From: Micromonospora lutea
Lineage (GTDB): Bacteria; Actinomycetota; Actinomycetes; Mycobacteriales; Micromonosporaceae
Reading direction: 5' to 3'
DNA: 64,000 nt
NCBI RefSeq assembly: GCF_016863535.1
Contig: NZ_BOPB01000032.1
Location: 1-64,000, forward strand
Shown: piece after piece, positions 8,425 to 16,522 of the stretch
How the letters are laid out: every line of letters starts with the position of its first letter
Position numbering within the stretch: the stretch's first letter is position 1
Notes under the pieces: model-generated
Told to the model about the DNA's origin: nothing
Seen by the model: the letters and a program-made list of their open reading frames with translations, nothing else
Database searches by the model: none
Position numbers and translations under genes: made by a program

Positions 8425-10008
8425 TCACCCGGTTGGGCGGCCTGCGTGGATCGCCCGGACGGCGTCGATGGTGTCGGCCTCGGCTGCCGTCTTGTCGTCC
8501 CGGTAGCGAACCACCCGGGCGAATCGCAACGCGACCCCGCCGGGGTAGCGCGAACTGCTCTGCACACCGTCGAATGCGATCTCCACGACCTGCTCGGGTC
8601 GGACCCGGACCACCCAGTCCCCGCGATCCACCGCGAGGCCGAGGAAACGCTCGGTCTGCCAACGCAGGAGCTCGTCGGTCAGCCCCTTGAAGGTCTTGCC
8701 GAGCATCACGAACCCGCCGGCGTCCGGGTCGCGGGCGCCCAGGTGCAGATTCGACAACCATCCGGTGCGACGACCGCTGCCCCACTCCACGGCGAGCACC
8801 ACCAGGTCGAGGGTGTGCCGGGGCTTGACCTTGACCCAGGCGGCACCGCGCCGCCCGGCGTCGTAAGGCGCGTCAGGTGCCTTGACCACCACACCCTCCT
8901 GGCCGGCGTCGAGCGCCTCGGCGAAGGCCTCGCCGGCCCGCTCCGGGTCGTCCACCTCCAGCCGCCCGACCAGCAGAGACGCATCAGCCGTGCCGCTCAG
9001 CGCCGCCCAACGTTCTCGGCCCGGCAGGTCGATCAGATCCACCCCGTCGAGGTGAAGCAAATCGAAGAAGTACGGCGTGAGCACGGTCGTGCCGGTCTGT
9101 TCGGCGGCGGCTCGTACCGCCGGCGCGACCGCTGCCCCCGCAGCGGGACCGACTCCGGCCCGCCGGGCTGCGGCACTGGACGTCTGCTGGAACGGCAACG
9201 GCCGACCGGTGGCGTCCAGCCCGATGGCCTCCCCGTCGAGGACGATCTCCCGCGCGGGCAGGCTCCGCACGGCGGCGACCACCTCGGGCACCCGGGCGGT
9301 GATCTCGTCGAGGCTGCGAGAGAACACGGCGATGTCGGAACCGCTGCGGTGCACCTGGATGCGGATGCCGTCGAGCTTCACGTCGACCACCGCGGGCAGT
9401 CCGGTGGCGGCCAACGCCTCGTCGACGGTGGACGCGCTCTGCGCCAGCATCGGCGCGAGGGGCCGGCCCACCCGTAACCCGAACTCGGCCAGCGCCGCGG
9501 CGCCACCGTCGAGGGCAGCCACCGCCACCGCCCGCAGGTCGCCAGCAAGCAGCAGCGCTCGGCGTACGGCGGCGACGGGAACGCCGGCAGCCCGGGCGAT
9601 CGCGTCGGCGAGCAGCCCGGCCTGGGCACCGTGCCGCAGCTCACCGAGGAACAGCCCGGTCAGCAGGCGCTGCTCGTCGGCGGTGGCAGCCGCGTAGAGC
9701 CGGTGCACCAGGGTGCGCCGGCGCGCCTGGGAACCCGTGCCGTGCACGGCGGCGATCTCGTCGATCGCGGCGTCGACCGCCGACACGGTCAGCGTCGACT
9801 CAGCCGCTGGCGGAGGCAGGTCGCGCAGACTGGCCCAGCCGACACCGGTCTGCCGCTGGCGCAGCTCACCGGCGAGCCAACCGGAGCCCGCCGCCACCTC
9901 GGGCGGGTCGAGCCGGCGCAGGGCGGCGGCGAGCAGTTCCACCTTGGCCCGACGGCCACTGGTGGCGCCGACGGCCGCGGAGGTGGCAGCCAGGTCCAGG
10001 AACCGCAC
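8425..10008 (-). CDS. ATP-dependent DNA ligase
   Basis: A 527-residue ligase of the archaeal/actinobacterial LigB type. The N-terminal 200 residues form the helical DNA-binding domain. The adenylation domain contains the nucleophile motif KLDGIRIQVHRSG and further nucleotidyltransferase motifs (LDGEAIG, EGVVVKAPDAPYDAGRR, WVKVKP). The OB-fold C-terminus ends near VVEIAFDGVQSSSRYPGGVALRFARVVR. The start was set at GTG 10008 because the frame upstream crosses a palindromic repeat (10031-10083) and is non-typical protein. No ku gene or polymerase domain is adjacent, so a role in break repair is not indicated by context. Confidence 0.92.
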   Translation of the reverse strand: MRFLDLAATSAAVGATSGRRAKVELLAAALRRLDPPEVAAGSGWLAGELRQRQTGVGWASLRDLPPPAAESTLTVSAVDAAIDEIAAVHGTGSQARRRTLVHRLYAAATADEQRLLTGLFLGELRHGAQAGLLADAIARAAGVPVAAVRRALLLAGDLRAVAVAALDGGAAALAEFGLRVGRPLAPMLAQSASTVDEALAATGLPAVVDVKLDGIRIQVHRSGSDIAVFSRSLDEITARVPEVVAAVRSLPAREIVLDGEAIGLDATGRPLPFQQTSSAAARRAGVGPAAGAAVAPAVRAAAEQTGTTVLTPYFFDLLHLDGVDLIDLPGRERWAALSGTADASLLVGRLEVDDPERAGEAFAEALDAGQEGVVVKAPDAPYDAGRRGAAWVKVKPRHTLDLVVLAVEWGSGRRTGWLSNLHLGARDPDAGGFVMLGKTFKGLTDELLRWQTERFLGLAVDRGDWVVRVRPEQVVEIAFDGVQSSSRYPGGVALRFARVVRYRDDKTAAEADTIDAVRAIHAGRPTG

Positions 10009-10030
10009 ACCCTCATCCTGCCAGGAGTGC

Positions 10031-10083
10031 AAGGAAGGGCCCCCTATTAACGCCTGATGTACAGGAGGGGGCCCTTCTAACAA
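10031..10083. repeat. Dispersed GAAGGGCC palindromic element, copy 1
   Basis: Perfect 12-bp arms GAAGGGCCCCCT (10034-10045) and AGGGGGCCCTTC (10066-10077) flank a 20-nt loop containing TTAACGCCT. The same element, with the TTAACG loop core, occurs twice near 54330-54458. It lies between the small gene at 10115-10321 and the ligase start, so it may terminate transcription of the upstream gene. Confidence 0.8.
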
Positions 10084-10114
10084 TGGGCGGCGCGTCCGGC
10101 TCCGACGACTACCG

Positions 10115-10321
10115 TCAGGCCGGCACCGGTTCCTCAATCCGTAGCCCCCGCGCGCGAACCCCGTCGGCGATGCGGGACAGCGACGCATCCAGGGCGACCA
10201 GGGCGGCGGACAGCTCGCCGAGCTGTTCCTTGAGCGTGTCGTCGGGCCACGCGGAGACATCGACGTCCCCCAGAGCGATGACGGCGGCCTCCAGGCGGGC
10301 CAGAACCTCGTTCGTACACAT
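10115..10321 (-). CDS. Small hypothetical protein
   Basis: A 68-residue, mainly helical, acidic protein (MCTNEVLARLEAAV, then TLKEQLGELSAALVALDASLSRIADGVRARG). I do not recognise a named domain. The pattern resembles the short N-terminal helices of some actinobacterial HNH/DUF222 proteins, but it ends there. The ATG is preceded by TAGCCT (10334-10329) with a 7-nt gap, supporting a leaderless start and a real gene. The longer frame from 10357 would place that box inside the coding region. Confidence 0.62.
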   Translation of the reverse strand: MCTNEVLARLEAAVIALGDVDVSAWPDDTLKEQLGELSAALVALDASLSRIADGVRARGLRIEEPVPA

Positions 10322-10391
10322 GTTCGAGAGGCTACAACAGCCCCGCGTCCGACACACCGGAAACGGCCACCGCAGGTGCGAAGTTACGGGT

Positions 10392-11753
10392 TCATCCGCG
10401 ACCCACCTCGGCCACCCTGGCCAGCAACAACGCCTCAGCGAGGCAGACCCGGGCGAACTCGCCGAGGTGCAGGCTCTCGTTCGGCCCGTGGGCCCGGGCG
10501 TGCGGGTCCTCCACCCCGGTCACCAGGATCGCCGCCTGCGGGAACATCTCCTGGAAGGTGGCGATGAACGGGATGGAGCCGCCGACCCCGATCTCCACCG
10601 CGTCGGTGCCGTCCCAGGCGGCACGGAAGGCCGACCGGGCCGCGTCGAACATCGGTCCGCTGGCGTCGATGACGCAGGGAGCCCCGTCATGCTCGATGGT
10701 CACCGCGACCTTCGCGCCCCACGGCGCGTACTTCTCCAGGTGGTCACGGAGCGCCGCGTACGCCCGCTTCGGTTCGTCGCCCGGCGCCAGCCGTACGCTC
10801 AGTTTGGCCTTGGCCGTCGGGACCAGTGCGTTCGGCGCCTCGCCGGTGGCCGGAGCGTCGATGCCGAGCACGGCGAGCGCCGGCTTGGTCCAGAGCCGGT
10901 CGGTGATCCGGCCGGTGCCGAACAACTGCACGCCCTCGATCAGCCCGGCCTCGGCCCGGAACCGGTCCTCGGGGTAGTCGACACGGGCCGCCTCGCGACC
11001 GACCAGCCCCGACACCGCCACGTTCCCGGCGTCGTCATGCAGCGTGGCCAGCAGCCGGACCAGGGTGGTGAGCGCGTCCGGTACGGCACCGCCGAACATG
11101 CCGCTGTGCACGGCGTGGTCCAGGGTGCGGACCTCGACGAAGCAGTTGACGATGCCACGCAACGACGTGGTGAGCGCCGGTACGCCGACATCCCAGTTGG
11201 TCGAGTCGGCGATCACGATGACGTCGGCGGAGAGCTTGTCCCGGTGTTCGGTGAGCAGCTGCTCCAGCGAGTCGGATCCGTACTCCTCCTCCCCCTCGAC
11301 GAAGACGATCACGCCGACCGGCAGCCGGTCACCGAAGGCGCGCAACGCCGCGATGTGCGCCATGATGCCGGCCTTGTCGTCGGCGGCGCCCCGCCCGTAC
11401 AGCCGGCCGTCCCGCTCCACCGGCTCGAACGGGTCGGATTCCCACAACGCCGGATCGCCGATCGGCTGCACATCGTGGTGGGCGTAGAGCATGACGGTCG
11501 GGGCATCGGGTGGTGCCGCCTTCCAGCCGATGACCGCGGGCTGACCACCGGCCCGAGCCACCTCCACGTCGAGGCCACAGCCGCGCAGCAACTCGGCGAC
11601 CGCCTCAGCGGAACGCTCCAGGTGCGCGTGGTCGAAGCCTTCGAAGGCGATGCCGGGAATGCGGACGAGACGCTCCAGGTCGGCGCGTACGCCGGGCAGC
11701 TCCCGCGCCACGGCCTCCCGCAGCTCGGACTCGTTCATGATCGGTGTGGTCAT
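10392..11753 (-). CDS. M20 family metallodipeptidase
   Basis: A 453-residue zinc dipeptidase-type protein of the M20 (ArgE/DapE/CPG2) family, probably cytosolic since no signal peptide is visible. Metal ligands and catalytic residues can be followed in order: YAHHDVQP, GRGAADDKAG, the acidic VEGEEEYGSDS, IADSTNW, and the late HARAHGPNES. The dimerisation lid lies between about residues 200 and 330. The start at ATG 11753 follows a TACGAT box (11766-11761) by 7 nt and replaces the longer frame that begins at 11762. The exact substrate cannot be told. Confidence 0.9.
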   Translation of the reverse strand: MTTPIMNESELREAVARELPGVRADLERLVRIPGIAFEGFDHAHLERSAEAVAELLRGCGLDVEVARAGGQPAVIGWKAAPPDAPTVMLYAHHDVQPIGDPALWESDPFEPVERDGRLYGRGAADDKAGIMAHIAALRAFGDRLPVGVIVFVEGEEEYGSDSLEQLLTEHRDKLSADVIVIADSTNWDVGVPALTTSLRGIVNCFVEVRTLDHAVHSGMFGGAVPDALTTLVRLLATLHDDAGNVAVSGLVGREAARVDYPEDRFRAEAGLIEGVQLFGTGRITDRLWTKPALAVLGIDAPATGEAPNALVPTAKAKLSVRLAPGDEPKRAYAALRDHLEKYAPWGAKVAVTIEHDGAPCVIDASGPMFDAARSAFRAAWDGTDAVEIGVGGSIPFIATFQEMFPQAAILVTGVEDPHARAHGPNESLHLGEFARVCLAEALLLARVAEVGRG

Positions 11754-11774
11754 GACCGGCATCGTATGCCGGCC

Positions 11775-12434
11775 TTACCGGACGGCGTGACCAGCATCGC
11801 GTCCCCGCCCCGACACGACCCGGCAGTAGTAGTCCGCCGGGTGGTGCGGCAGGTCGGGGGCACCGTCGACGACCAGGTCGGCGCGAGCCTCGGTGCCGTC
11901 GGCGGCGAAGTGGGCGCGCTCGGTGACGTGCCAGCGACGCAGCTCCGGCAGGATCCCCGGACCGTCGCGGGTGACCGCCCGGGTCAGTCGCAACGGCTGC
12001 GGTGCGGTGACGAAGACCGCCAGGGTCAGGTCCGCCACGGCGGCGGCCCGGGCCGCGCTGACCCCCTCCACGATCAGCACCGGCGCCACCGGCACCGGCA
12101 CCGGGGCGGGCAGGAAGCTCCGCCGCGTCCAGTCGTAGCGGCGGTAGGCACCGGCCCGGCCGGCCCGTACCGGCGTCAGCACCTGCTCCTCCAGCCGGTG
12201 CCAGAAGGTGAGCTGGTCGTCCCACCCGTCGAGCAGGTCGTCGGTGTGCACCACCGGCGGGCGGGCGGCATCGGACGTCTCACCGGCGAGGGCGTCGGCC
12301 AGGCGAGTGGCGAAGACGGTCTTGCCGGCGCCGCTGGGCCCGTCGACGGCCACCAACCGGGTACGCCCCAGCCGGGCCGGCCCCGCCAGCACCCGTCGAG
12401 CCAGGCCGGCGTACGCCTCGAAGACCACCACCAC
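11775..12434 (-). CDS. Uridine kinase-like P-loop protein
   Basis: A protein of about 219 residues with a Walker A (DGPSGAGKT), a TDDLLDGWDD segment and the SFLPAP/VLIVEGVSA pattern of uridine kinase-like P-loop phosphotransferases, all in the usual order. Substrate is unproven. The start is uncertain. The open frame extends to 12521, but a TAACGT box (12448-12443) lies 8 nt before GTG 12434, and a run of GTG codons follows. It is divergent from the rhodanese gene, and the 78 nt between them must hold both promoters. Confidence 0.75.
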   Translation of the reverse strand: MVVVFEAYAGLARRVLAGPARLGRTRLVAVDGPSGAGKTVFATRLADALAGETSDAARPPVVHTDDLLDGWDDQLTFWHRLEEQVLTPVRAGRAGAYRRYDWTRRSFLPAPVPVPVAPVLIVEGVSAARAAAVADLTLAVFVTAPQPLRLTRAVTRDGPGILPELRRWHVTERAHFAADGTEARADLVVDGAPDLPHHPADYYCRVVSGRGRDAGHAVR

Positions 12435-12512
12435 GGGCACCGACGTTACCGATCGGGTTGTCCCGGGCCACTTCGGACTGCACAACCGCCCACCGGAGGG
12501 CATGCTCGTGGC

Positions 12513-12929
12513 GTGTCCCATTCCGTGATGAGTCCCGGCGTCGAGGCGTTGCTGGAACAGGCCCGCGCGGGCATGACCCGGTTGACCCCGCAGGAGACGG
12601 TTCAGGCCGCGACCCGGGGTGCGCTCGTGATCGACACACGCACCGACGCACAGCGTCGGGAACAGGGCGACCTACCCGGCGTCATCGTGATCGACCGGAC
12701 GGTGCTGGAATGGCGACTCGACCCGGCCAGTGACTGGCGCATCCCGGAAGCCACCGGGTACGACCTGGAGATCATCGTGTTGTGTCGTCAGGGTTACAGC
12801 TCCAGCCTCGCCGCCGCGAGCCTGCGCGCCCTGGGCCTGCACCGGGCGACGGACATGATCGGCGGGGTGGAGGCGTGGCGCTCGGCCGGCCTGCCCTTCT
12901 CCGACCAGCCCGCCGACATCCGCTACTGA
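12513..12929 (+). CDS. Rhodanese-like domain protein
   Basis: A 138-residue single rhodanese domain with ALVIDTRTDAQRREQGDLPG near the N-terminus and the active-site loop IVLCRQGYSSSLAA carrying the catalytic cysteine. The C-terminus has the IGGVEAWRSAGLP signature. Such proteins transfer sulfane sulfur. The partner is not evident here. GTG 12513 is favoured because GGAGGG lies about 12 nt upstream; ATG 12528 is the alternative and would remove five residues. Confidence 0.88.
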   Translation: MSHSVMSPGVEALLEQARAGMTRLTPQETVQAATRGALVIDTRTDAQRREQGDLPGVIVIDRTVLEWRLDPASDWRIPEATGYDLEIIVLCRQGYSSSLAAASLRALGLHRATDMIGGVEAWRSAGLPFSDQPADIRY

Positions 12930-12991
12930 GCCGGGGCGGCCGGCGGGAGGGCCCGCACAGCCCCCAGGATGCTGCCGTCCAAGGCGACGGA

Positions 12992-14572
12992 TCAGCCCGG
13001 CGGGGCACCGGGTGGGATGAACGGTAGGTCGGTCGGCGGCCCGTCCTCGATGAGCCGCCAGAGGGCGTCGGTGTCGAGGTGCTCCTCGACCAGGTCACCG
13101 AGCAGGTCGAGGCTGCGCTCGCGGGCTGCCGCGAAGGACGTGTCCGGCGCGACCTGGAACCCGGTACGCCCGGCGAGGCGGGCCGCCCGGGTGAGGAACC
13201 AGCGACGGAACTCGTCGGACTCGAACGTGCCGTGCCAGTGGGTGCCGTGCACGACGCCGTGCATCGCGCCCTCGTCAGTACCGTCGGTGTACCGCAGCAA
13301 CGGGGTCAGCTGCGGGTCGGCGGTCGAGACGTACCCGTGGTGGATCTCGTAGCCATGGACCGGCACGTCGCCGTCGACGGTGCCCTCCGCGGGCCGGACG
13401 GTCTTGCTTCGGTCGAAGGTGACCTCGGTGGGGAGCAGGCCGAGGCCGGGCACGCTGCCCTGTCGGCTCTCCACCGGGTCGTGGATGGCGCGGGCTAGCA
13501 TCTGGTAGCCGCCGCAGATGCCCAACACCGGACGGCCTGCCGCCGCGTGCGCGGTGACCGCGTCGGCCAGGCCCGTCTCGCGCAGCCAGGCGAGATCGGC
13601 CACGGTCGACTTCGAGCCGGGAAGCACCACCACATCGGCAGCGGCGAGTTCGGCCGGTTCGACGGTCAGCCGTACCCGCACCCCCGGCTCGGTCGCCAGC
13701 GCCTCCACGTCGGTGGCGTTGCTGATCCGGGGCAGTCGCAGCACGGCCACGTCGAGCCATTCGGTGCCACGCGGAGCAGCCGGACGACCGAGCACCCGGC
13801 CGTAGGCGAGCGAGTCCTCCGCGTCCAGCCACAGGTCCACCGCCCAGGGCAGCACCCCGTAGGTGGGGCGTCCGGTGAGGTGTCGCAGCATCGCCAGCCC
13901 GGGGGCGAGCAGCCCCATGTCACCTCGGAACTTGTTGACCACGAAACCGGCGATCAGGGCCTGGTCGGCCGGGTCGAGCAGGGCGAGGGTGCCGAACATG
14001 GCAGCGAACACGCCACCCCGGTCGATGTCACCGACCACGATCGTGGGCAGCCCCACCTGCCGGGCCAGGCCCATGTTCACGTAGTCGCCGTCACGCAGGT
14101 TGATCTCCGCCGGGCTGCCTGCGCCCTCGCAGATCACCACGTCGTACTCCGACCGCAACTCGGCCAGGGCCGCGTAGGCGGTCTCGGCGAGCCGGGGACG
14201 CAACGTCCGGAAGGTGCCGGCAGTGATCGTGTCGACGGCTTCGCCGAGCAGCACCACCTGGCTGGACAGGTCGCTGCCGGGCTTGAGCAGCACCGGGTTG
14301 AACCGCAGATCCGGGGTGAGACCGCAGGCCGCGGCCTGCATCGCCTGCGCCCGGCCGATCTCGCCGCCCCGGCCGTCCGGCCCGAGCACCACGGCGGAGT
14401 TGTTCGACATGTTCTGCGCCTTGAAGGGCGCCACCTTCACCCCTCGGCGGTGCAACCAGCGGCAGATGCCGGCGGTGAGCACGCTCTTGCCGGCATCCGA
14501 GGTGGTCCCGGCCACCAGGAGCCCACCGGTCACCGACGACCCTGCTGCGAACGCGAAGTCGGCAGTGCCCAC
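12992..14572 (-). CDS. cobQ: Cobyric acid synthase
   Basis: A 526-residue amidotransferase that amidates side chains b, d, e and g of adenosylcobyrinate a,c-diamide. The ATPase half begins with GLLVAGTTSDAGKS and KVAPFKAQNMSNNSAV. The glutaminase half contains the nucleophile loop VLGICGGYQMLARAI with an intact cysteine, in contrast to CobB in this window, and the histidine region VHGYEIHHGYV. The first 43 nt overlap the end of cobD, implying co-transcription and coupled translation. Confidence 0.95.
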   Translation of the reverse strand: MGTADFAFAAGSSVTGGLLVAGTTSDAGKSVLTAGICRWLHRRGVKVAPFKAQNMSNNSAVVLGPDGRGGEIGRAQAMQAAACGLTPDLRFNPVLLKPGSDLSSQVVLLGEAVDTITAGTFRTLRPRLAETAYAALAELRSEYDVVICEGAGSPAEINLRDGDYVNMGLARQVGLPTIVVGDIDRGGVFAAMFGTLALLDPADQALIAGFVVNKFRGDMGLLAPGLAMLRHLTGRPTYGVLPWAVDLWLDAEDSLAYGRVLGRPAAPRGTEWLDVAVLRLPRISNATDVEALATEPGVRVRLTVEPAELAAADVVVLPGSKSTVADLAWLRETGLADAVTAHAAAGRPVLGICGGYQMLARAIHDPVESRQGSVPGLGLLPTEVTFDRSKTVRPAEGTVDGDVPVHGYEIHHGYVSTADPQLTPLLRYTDGTDEGAMHGVVHGTHWHGTFESDEFRRWFLTRAARLAGRTGFQVAPDTSFAAARERSLDLLGDLVEEHLDTDALWRLIEDGPPTDLPFIPPGAPPG

Positions 14573-15630
14573 GAAGGCCGAGTCCCGGTCGGCGGGTGCG
14601 CCGAGGCCGGAGGTGACAGCAGTGGTCGCAGCGGTCGGGAGGCTCGCAGCGGTCGGAGCGTGTGGCGGGCAGCCGCGCCGATCAACCGGCCCACGGTCAA
14701 CGGGTACGCCGCCGCGAGACCGAGCGCCGCCAGCCCGACCGCACCGGAGATCCGTGCCGCCCGGGTCAGGTGCCGTGCCTCGGGACGTGGGCCGTCACCG
14801 AGGAACGGGCGCGCCTCCGTGCGGCCGAAGTAGACGTTGCGTCCACCCAGCCGGACGCCCAGCGCTCCGGCCATCGCCGCCTCGCACTGCCCTGCGTTGG
14901 GGCTGGGATGGTCGTCGCGGTCCCGCCGCCACACCCGCCAGGCCCGTGCCCGGTCACCCTTGCCGACCGGTGCCAGCGCCACGGTCAGCAGACCGGTCAG
15001 CCGGGCGGGCACCAGGTTGAACAGGTCGTCCAGGCGTGCGGCAGGAGTACCGAAGCGGGCGTAGCGGGCGTTACGGTGGCCAACCATCGCGTCGAGGGTG
15101 TTCGCCGCGCGGTAACCGAGCAGGCCGGGCAGCCCGGCAACCGCGCCCCAGACCAGTGGAGCGACCACCGCGTCGGAGGTGTTCTCCGCCACCGATTCCA
15201 CAGTCGCACGCGCCAGTTCGGGCTCGTCGAGCGTCGACGGGTCCCGCCCGCAGAGATTTCCGAGCCGCTGTCGTGCGGCCGGCAGGTCACCGCCGCGCAG
15301 TGACCGGCCCATCGTCTTCGCCTCCTGGCGCAGGCTACGCCCGCCCAACACCGCCCAGGTGCCGGCGGCGACCAGCACCGTGCGGGCCACCGGCCGGTGC
15401 CGGGTGCCGACCGCGGCAGCGGCCCCGACCAGCACCGGAGCACCGACGGCGAGCGCGGTAAAGGCAGCCCCGGCGAGCCGGTCGGGCCGGTAGAGACGGC
15501 GTTCCAGGGCGGTGACGGCCCGCCCGAAGCCGGCAACCGGATGCCCGCGACGCGGGTCACCAAGCACCGCGTCCAGCGCATACCCGGCGACCAGTCCCGC
15601 CGCGTTGGCCGCTGCTCCCGCCCACCGCAC
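14530..15630 (-). CDS. cobD: Adenosylcobinamide-phosphate synthase (CbiB/CobD)
   Basis: An integral membrane enzyme of about 366 residues that attaches aminopropanol phosphate to cobyric acid. The family features are GYALDAVLGDPRRGHPVAGFG at the start, SVAENTSDAVVAPLVWGAVAGLPG, ANTLDAMVGHRN, and HPSPNAGQCEAAMAGALGVRLGG. Several hydrophobic helices are present. The start is uncertain. The frame opens at GTG 15672, but a TAAGCT box followed by a G-rich stretch lies inside that extension, so one of the GTGs at 15639-15630 is more likely. The roughly 50 C-terminal residues after YPLTVGRLIG are Pro/Arg-rich and unlike the family. Confidence 0.88.
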   Translation of the reverse strand: MRWAGAAANAAGLVAGYALDAVLGDPRRGHPVAGFGRAVTALERRLYRPDRLAGAAFTALAVGAPVLVGAAAAVGTRHRPVARTVLVAAGTWAVLGGRSLRQEAKTMGRSLRGGDLPAARQRLGNLCGRDPSTLDEPELARATVESVAENTSDAVVAPLVWGAVAGLPGLLGYRAANTLDAMVGHRNARYARFGTPAARLDDLFNLVPARLTGLLTVALAPVGKGDRARAWRVWRRDRDDHPSPNAGQCEAAMAGALGVRLGGRNVYFGRTEARPFLGDGPRPEARHLTRAARISGAVGLAALGLAAAYPLTVGRLIGAAARHTLRPLRASRPLRPLLSPPASAHPPTGTRPSWALPTSRSQQGRR

Positions 15631-15711
15631 CCGCACCACCCCCCGGCCCGCCAGCTTAGTGCCGCCCCGCACCCGGCCCCGCGCCGCTCACTGCCACCTA
15701 CTGCAAGCAGG

Positions 15712-15759
15712 GATCTTGGTCCGAAAACGCCCCCAGGAGGGCCCTAACGCACCAAGATC
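15712..15759. repeat. GATCTTGGT/ACCAAGATC inverted repeat
   Basis: Perfect 9-bp arms (15712-15720 and 15751-15759) flank a 30-nt loop that itself contains CCC/GGG stretches. A related half-copy (GGATCTTGGACTTGG) lies near 15830. The element sits in the gap upstream of cobD (15631-15899), which otherwise holds no gene I can support. Confidence 0.55.
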
Positions 15760-15899
15760 TGCTCGGTAGACCGAATCACCTCGTCCCGATATCCCGAAAG
15801 TCATCCCATCTCACCGGATCTTGGACTTGGAAGGCCCCTGGGGCCCAGAGGGGCAATTCCGGACCACGTGTTGGGGCATGGAGGCGGCGGGGTGGGGTT

Positions 15900-16202
15900 T
15901 TGGATGCGTGCCGACCGGGCGCCGCCTTCGCCAGTCAGGGGCGAGATCGCGGGAGCAGTGTCTCGCGTACCGGGCTGACGGTCGGCGACGTAATCCGCGT
16001 GCCTGAGGGTGGGCATCTGCCGGGCGTGGGCGAGCTGAAGCTGTACGTCGCCGAGATCGTCAGCCGAACGGTCGGCGCCGGACATGTGTGGGTTGAGGTG
16101 CACGGGCACGAAGTGAAGGAGGATCGAACCCTTCGGATCCGACGCCGGTACGCCCGGATCCGGGCGGACCTCGCCGAGGTACTTCCGGCGCGTGGTCGAT
16201 GA
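15900..16202 (+). CDS. Small hypothetical protein with an LTVGDVIRVPE core
   Basis: The C-terminal 75 residues look like a real protein (LTVGDVIRVPEGGHLPGVGE, then VWVEVHGHEVKEDRTLRIRR). I recall similar short proteins in Micromonospora with no assigned function. The first 25 residues are uncertain. The only in-frame start is a TTG at 15900. A nearby ATG at 15904 in another frame runs into a stop at 15978, so a frameshift or an unusual start is possible. The gene overlaps the next small ORF by 4 nt (ATGA), as expected for a coupled pair. Confidence 0.55.
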   Translation: MDACRPGAAFASQGRDRGSSVSRTGLTVGDVIRVPEGGHLPGVGELKLYVAEIVSRTVGAGHVWVEVHGHEVKEDRTLRIRRRYARIRADLAEVLPARGR

Positions 16203-16522
16203 CCGGCCTGCGCGACGACGGGACGTCCCGGGTCTCGCCCGGCGTGTATCTGCTGACCCCGGAAGGCGGAGGACGGGGCGCGGCTGACCGGGGCGACCAC
16301 GGTCGAGCGGAGCGAGGCCCGCCAGTCAGCCAGCGAAGCGGCCCCGGAGGCCGACGTCGCCGGAAGGCTGGCGGGCCACGCCCATGGTCAGGCCGGCTGT
16401 GGCTGCCGTCCCCGCCGCCCGCGACCGGTGCCGACGACGCCCGCCCCCGATTTCTCCGGACGTCCCACTTCACCGGTCACGCTGGTCTCGACCTCCACCG
16501 ACAGCGGCTCGTCGGCGGGTGA
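16199..16522 (+). CDS. Possible small or decayed gene coupled to the preceding ORF
   Basis: It begins with MTGLRDDGTSRVSPGVYLL, a plausible conserved N-terminus, and its ATG overlaps the TGA of the preceding ORF. After about residue 25 the sequence becomes Gly/Arg/Pro-rich and overlaps the convergent SSB gene by 135 nt, which looks like out-of-frame translation. I read it as a short protein whose 3' end has been lost or frameshifted, not as a 107-residue protein. Confidence 0.35.
   Translation: MTGLRDDGTSRVSPGVYLLTPEGGGRGAADRGDHGRAERGPPVSQRSGPGGRRRRKAGGPRPWSGRLWLPSPPPATGADDARPRFLRTSHFTGHAGLDLHRQRLVGG

Noticed and set aside
8425..10008. NHEJ-type ligase D
   Set aside because: No polymerase or phosphoesterase domain in the protein and no ku gene nearby.
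10083..12512. Very long open frame on the plus strand from 10083 through the rhodanese gene
   Set aside because: It is antisense to the dipeptidase and uridine-kinase-like genes and rich in Gly/Arg/His. Only the last 138 codons, from GTG 12513, look like protein.
15904..15978. ATG 15904 as an independent small gene
   Set aside because: Only 24 codons, with no conserved pattern. It is noted only as a possible frameshifted start of the adjacent gene.
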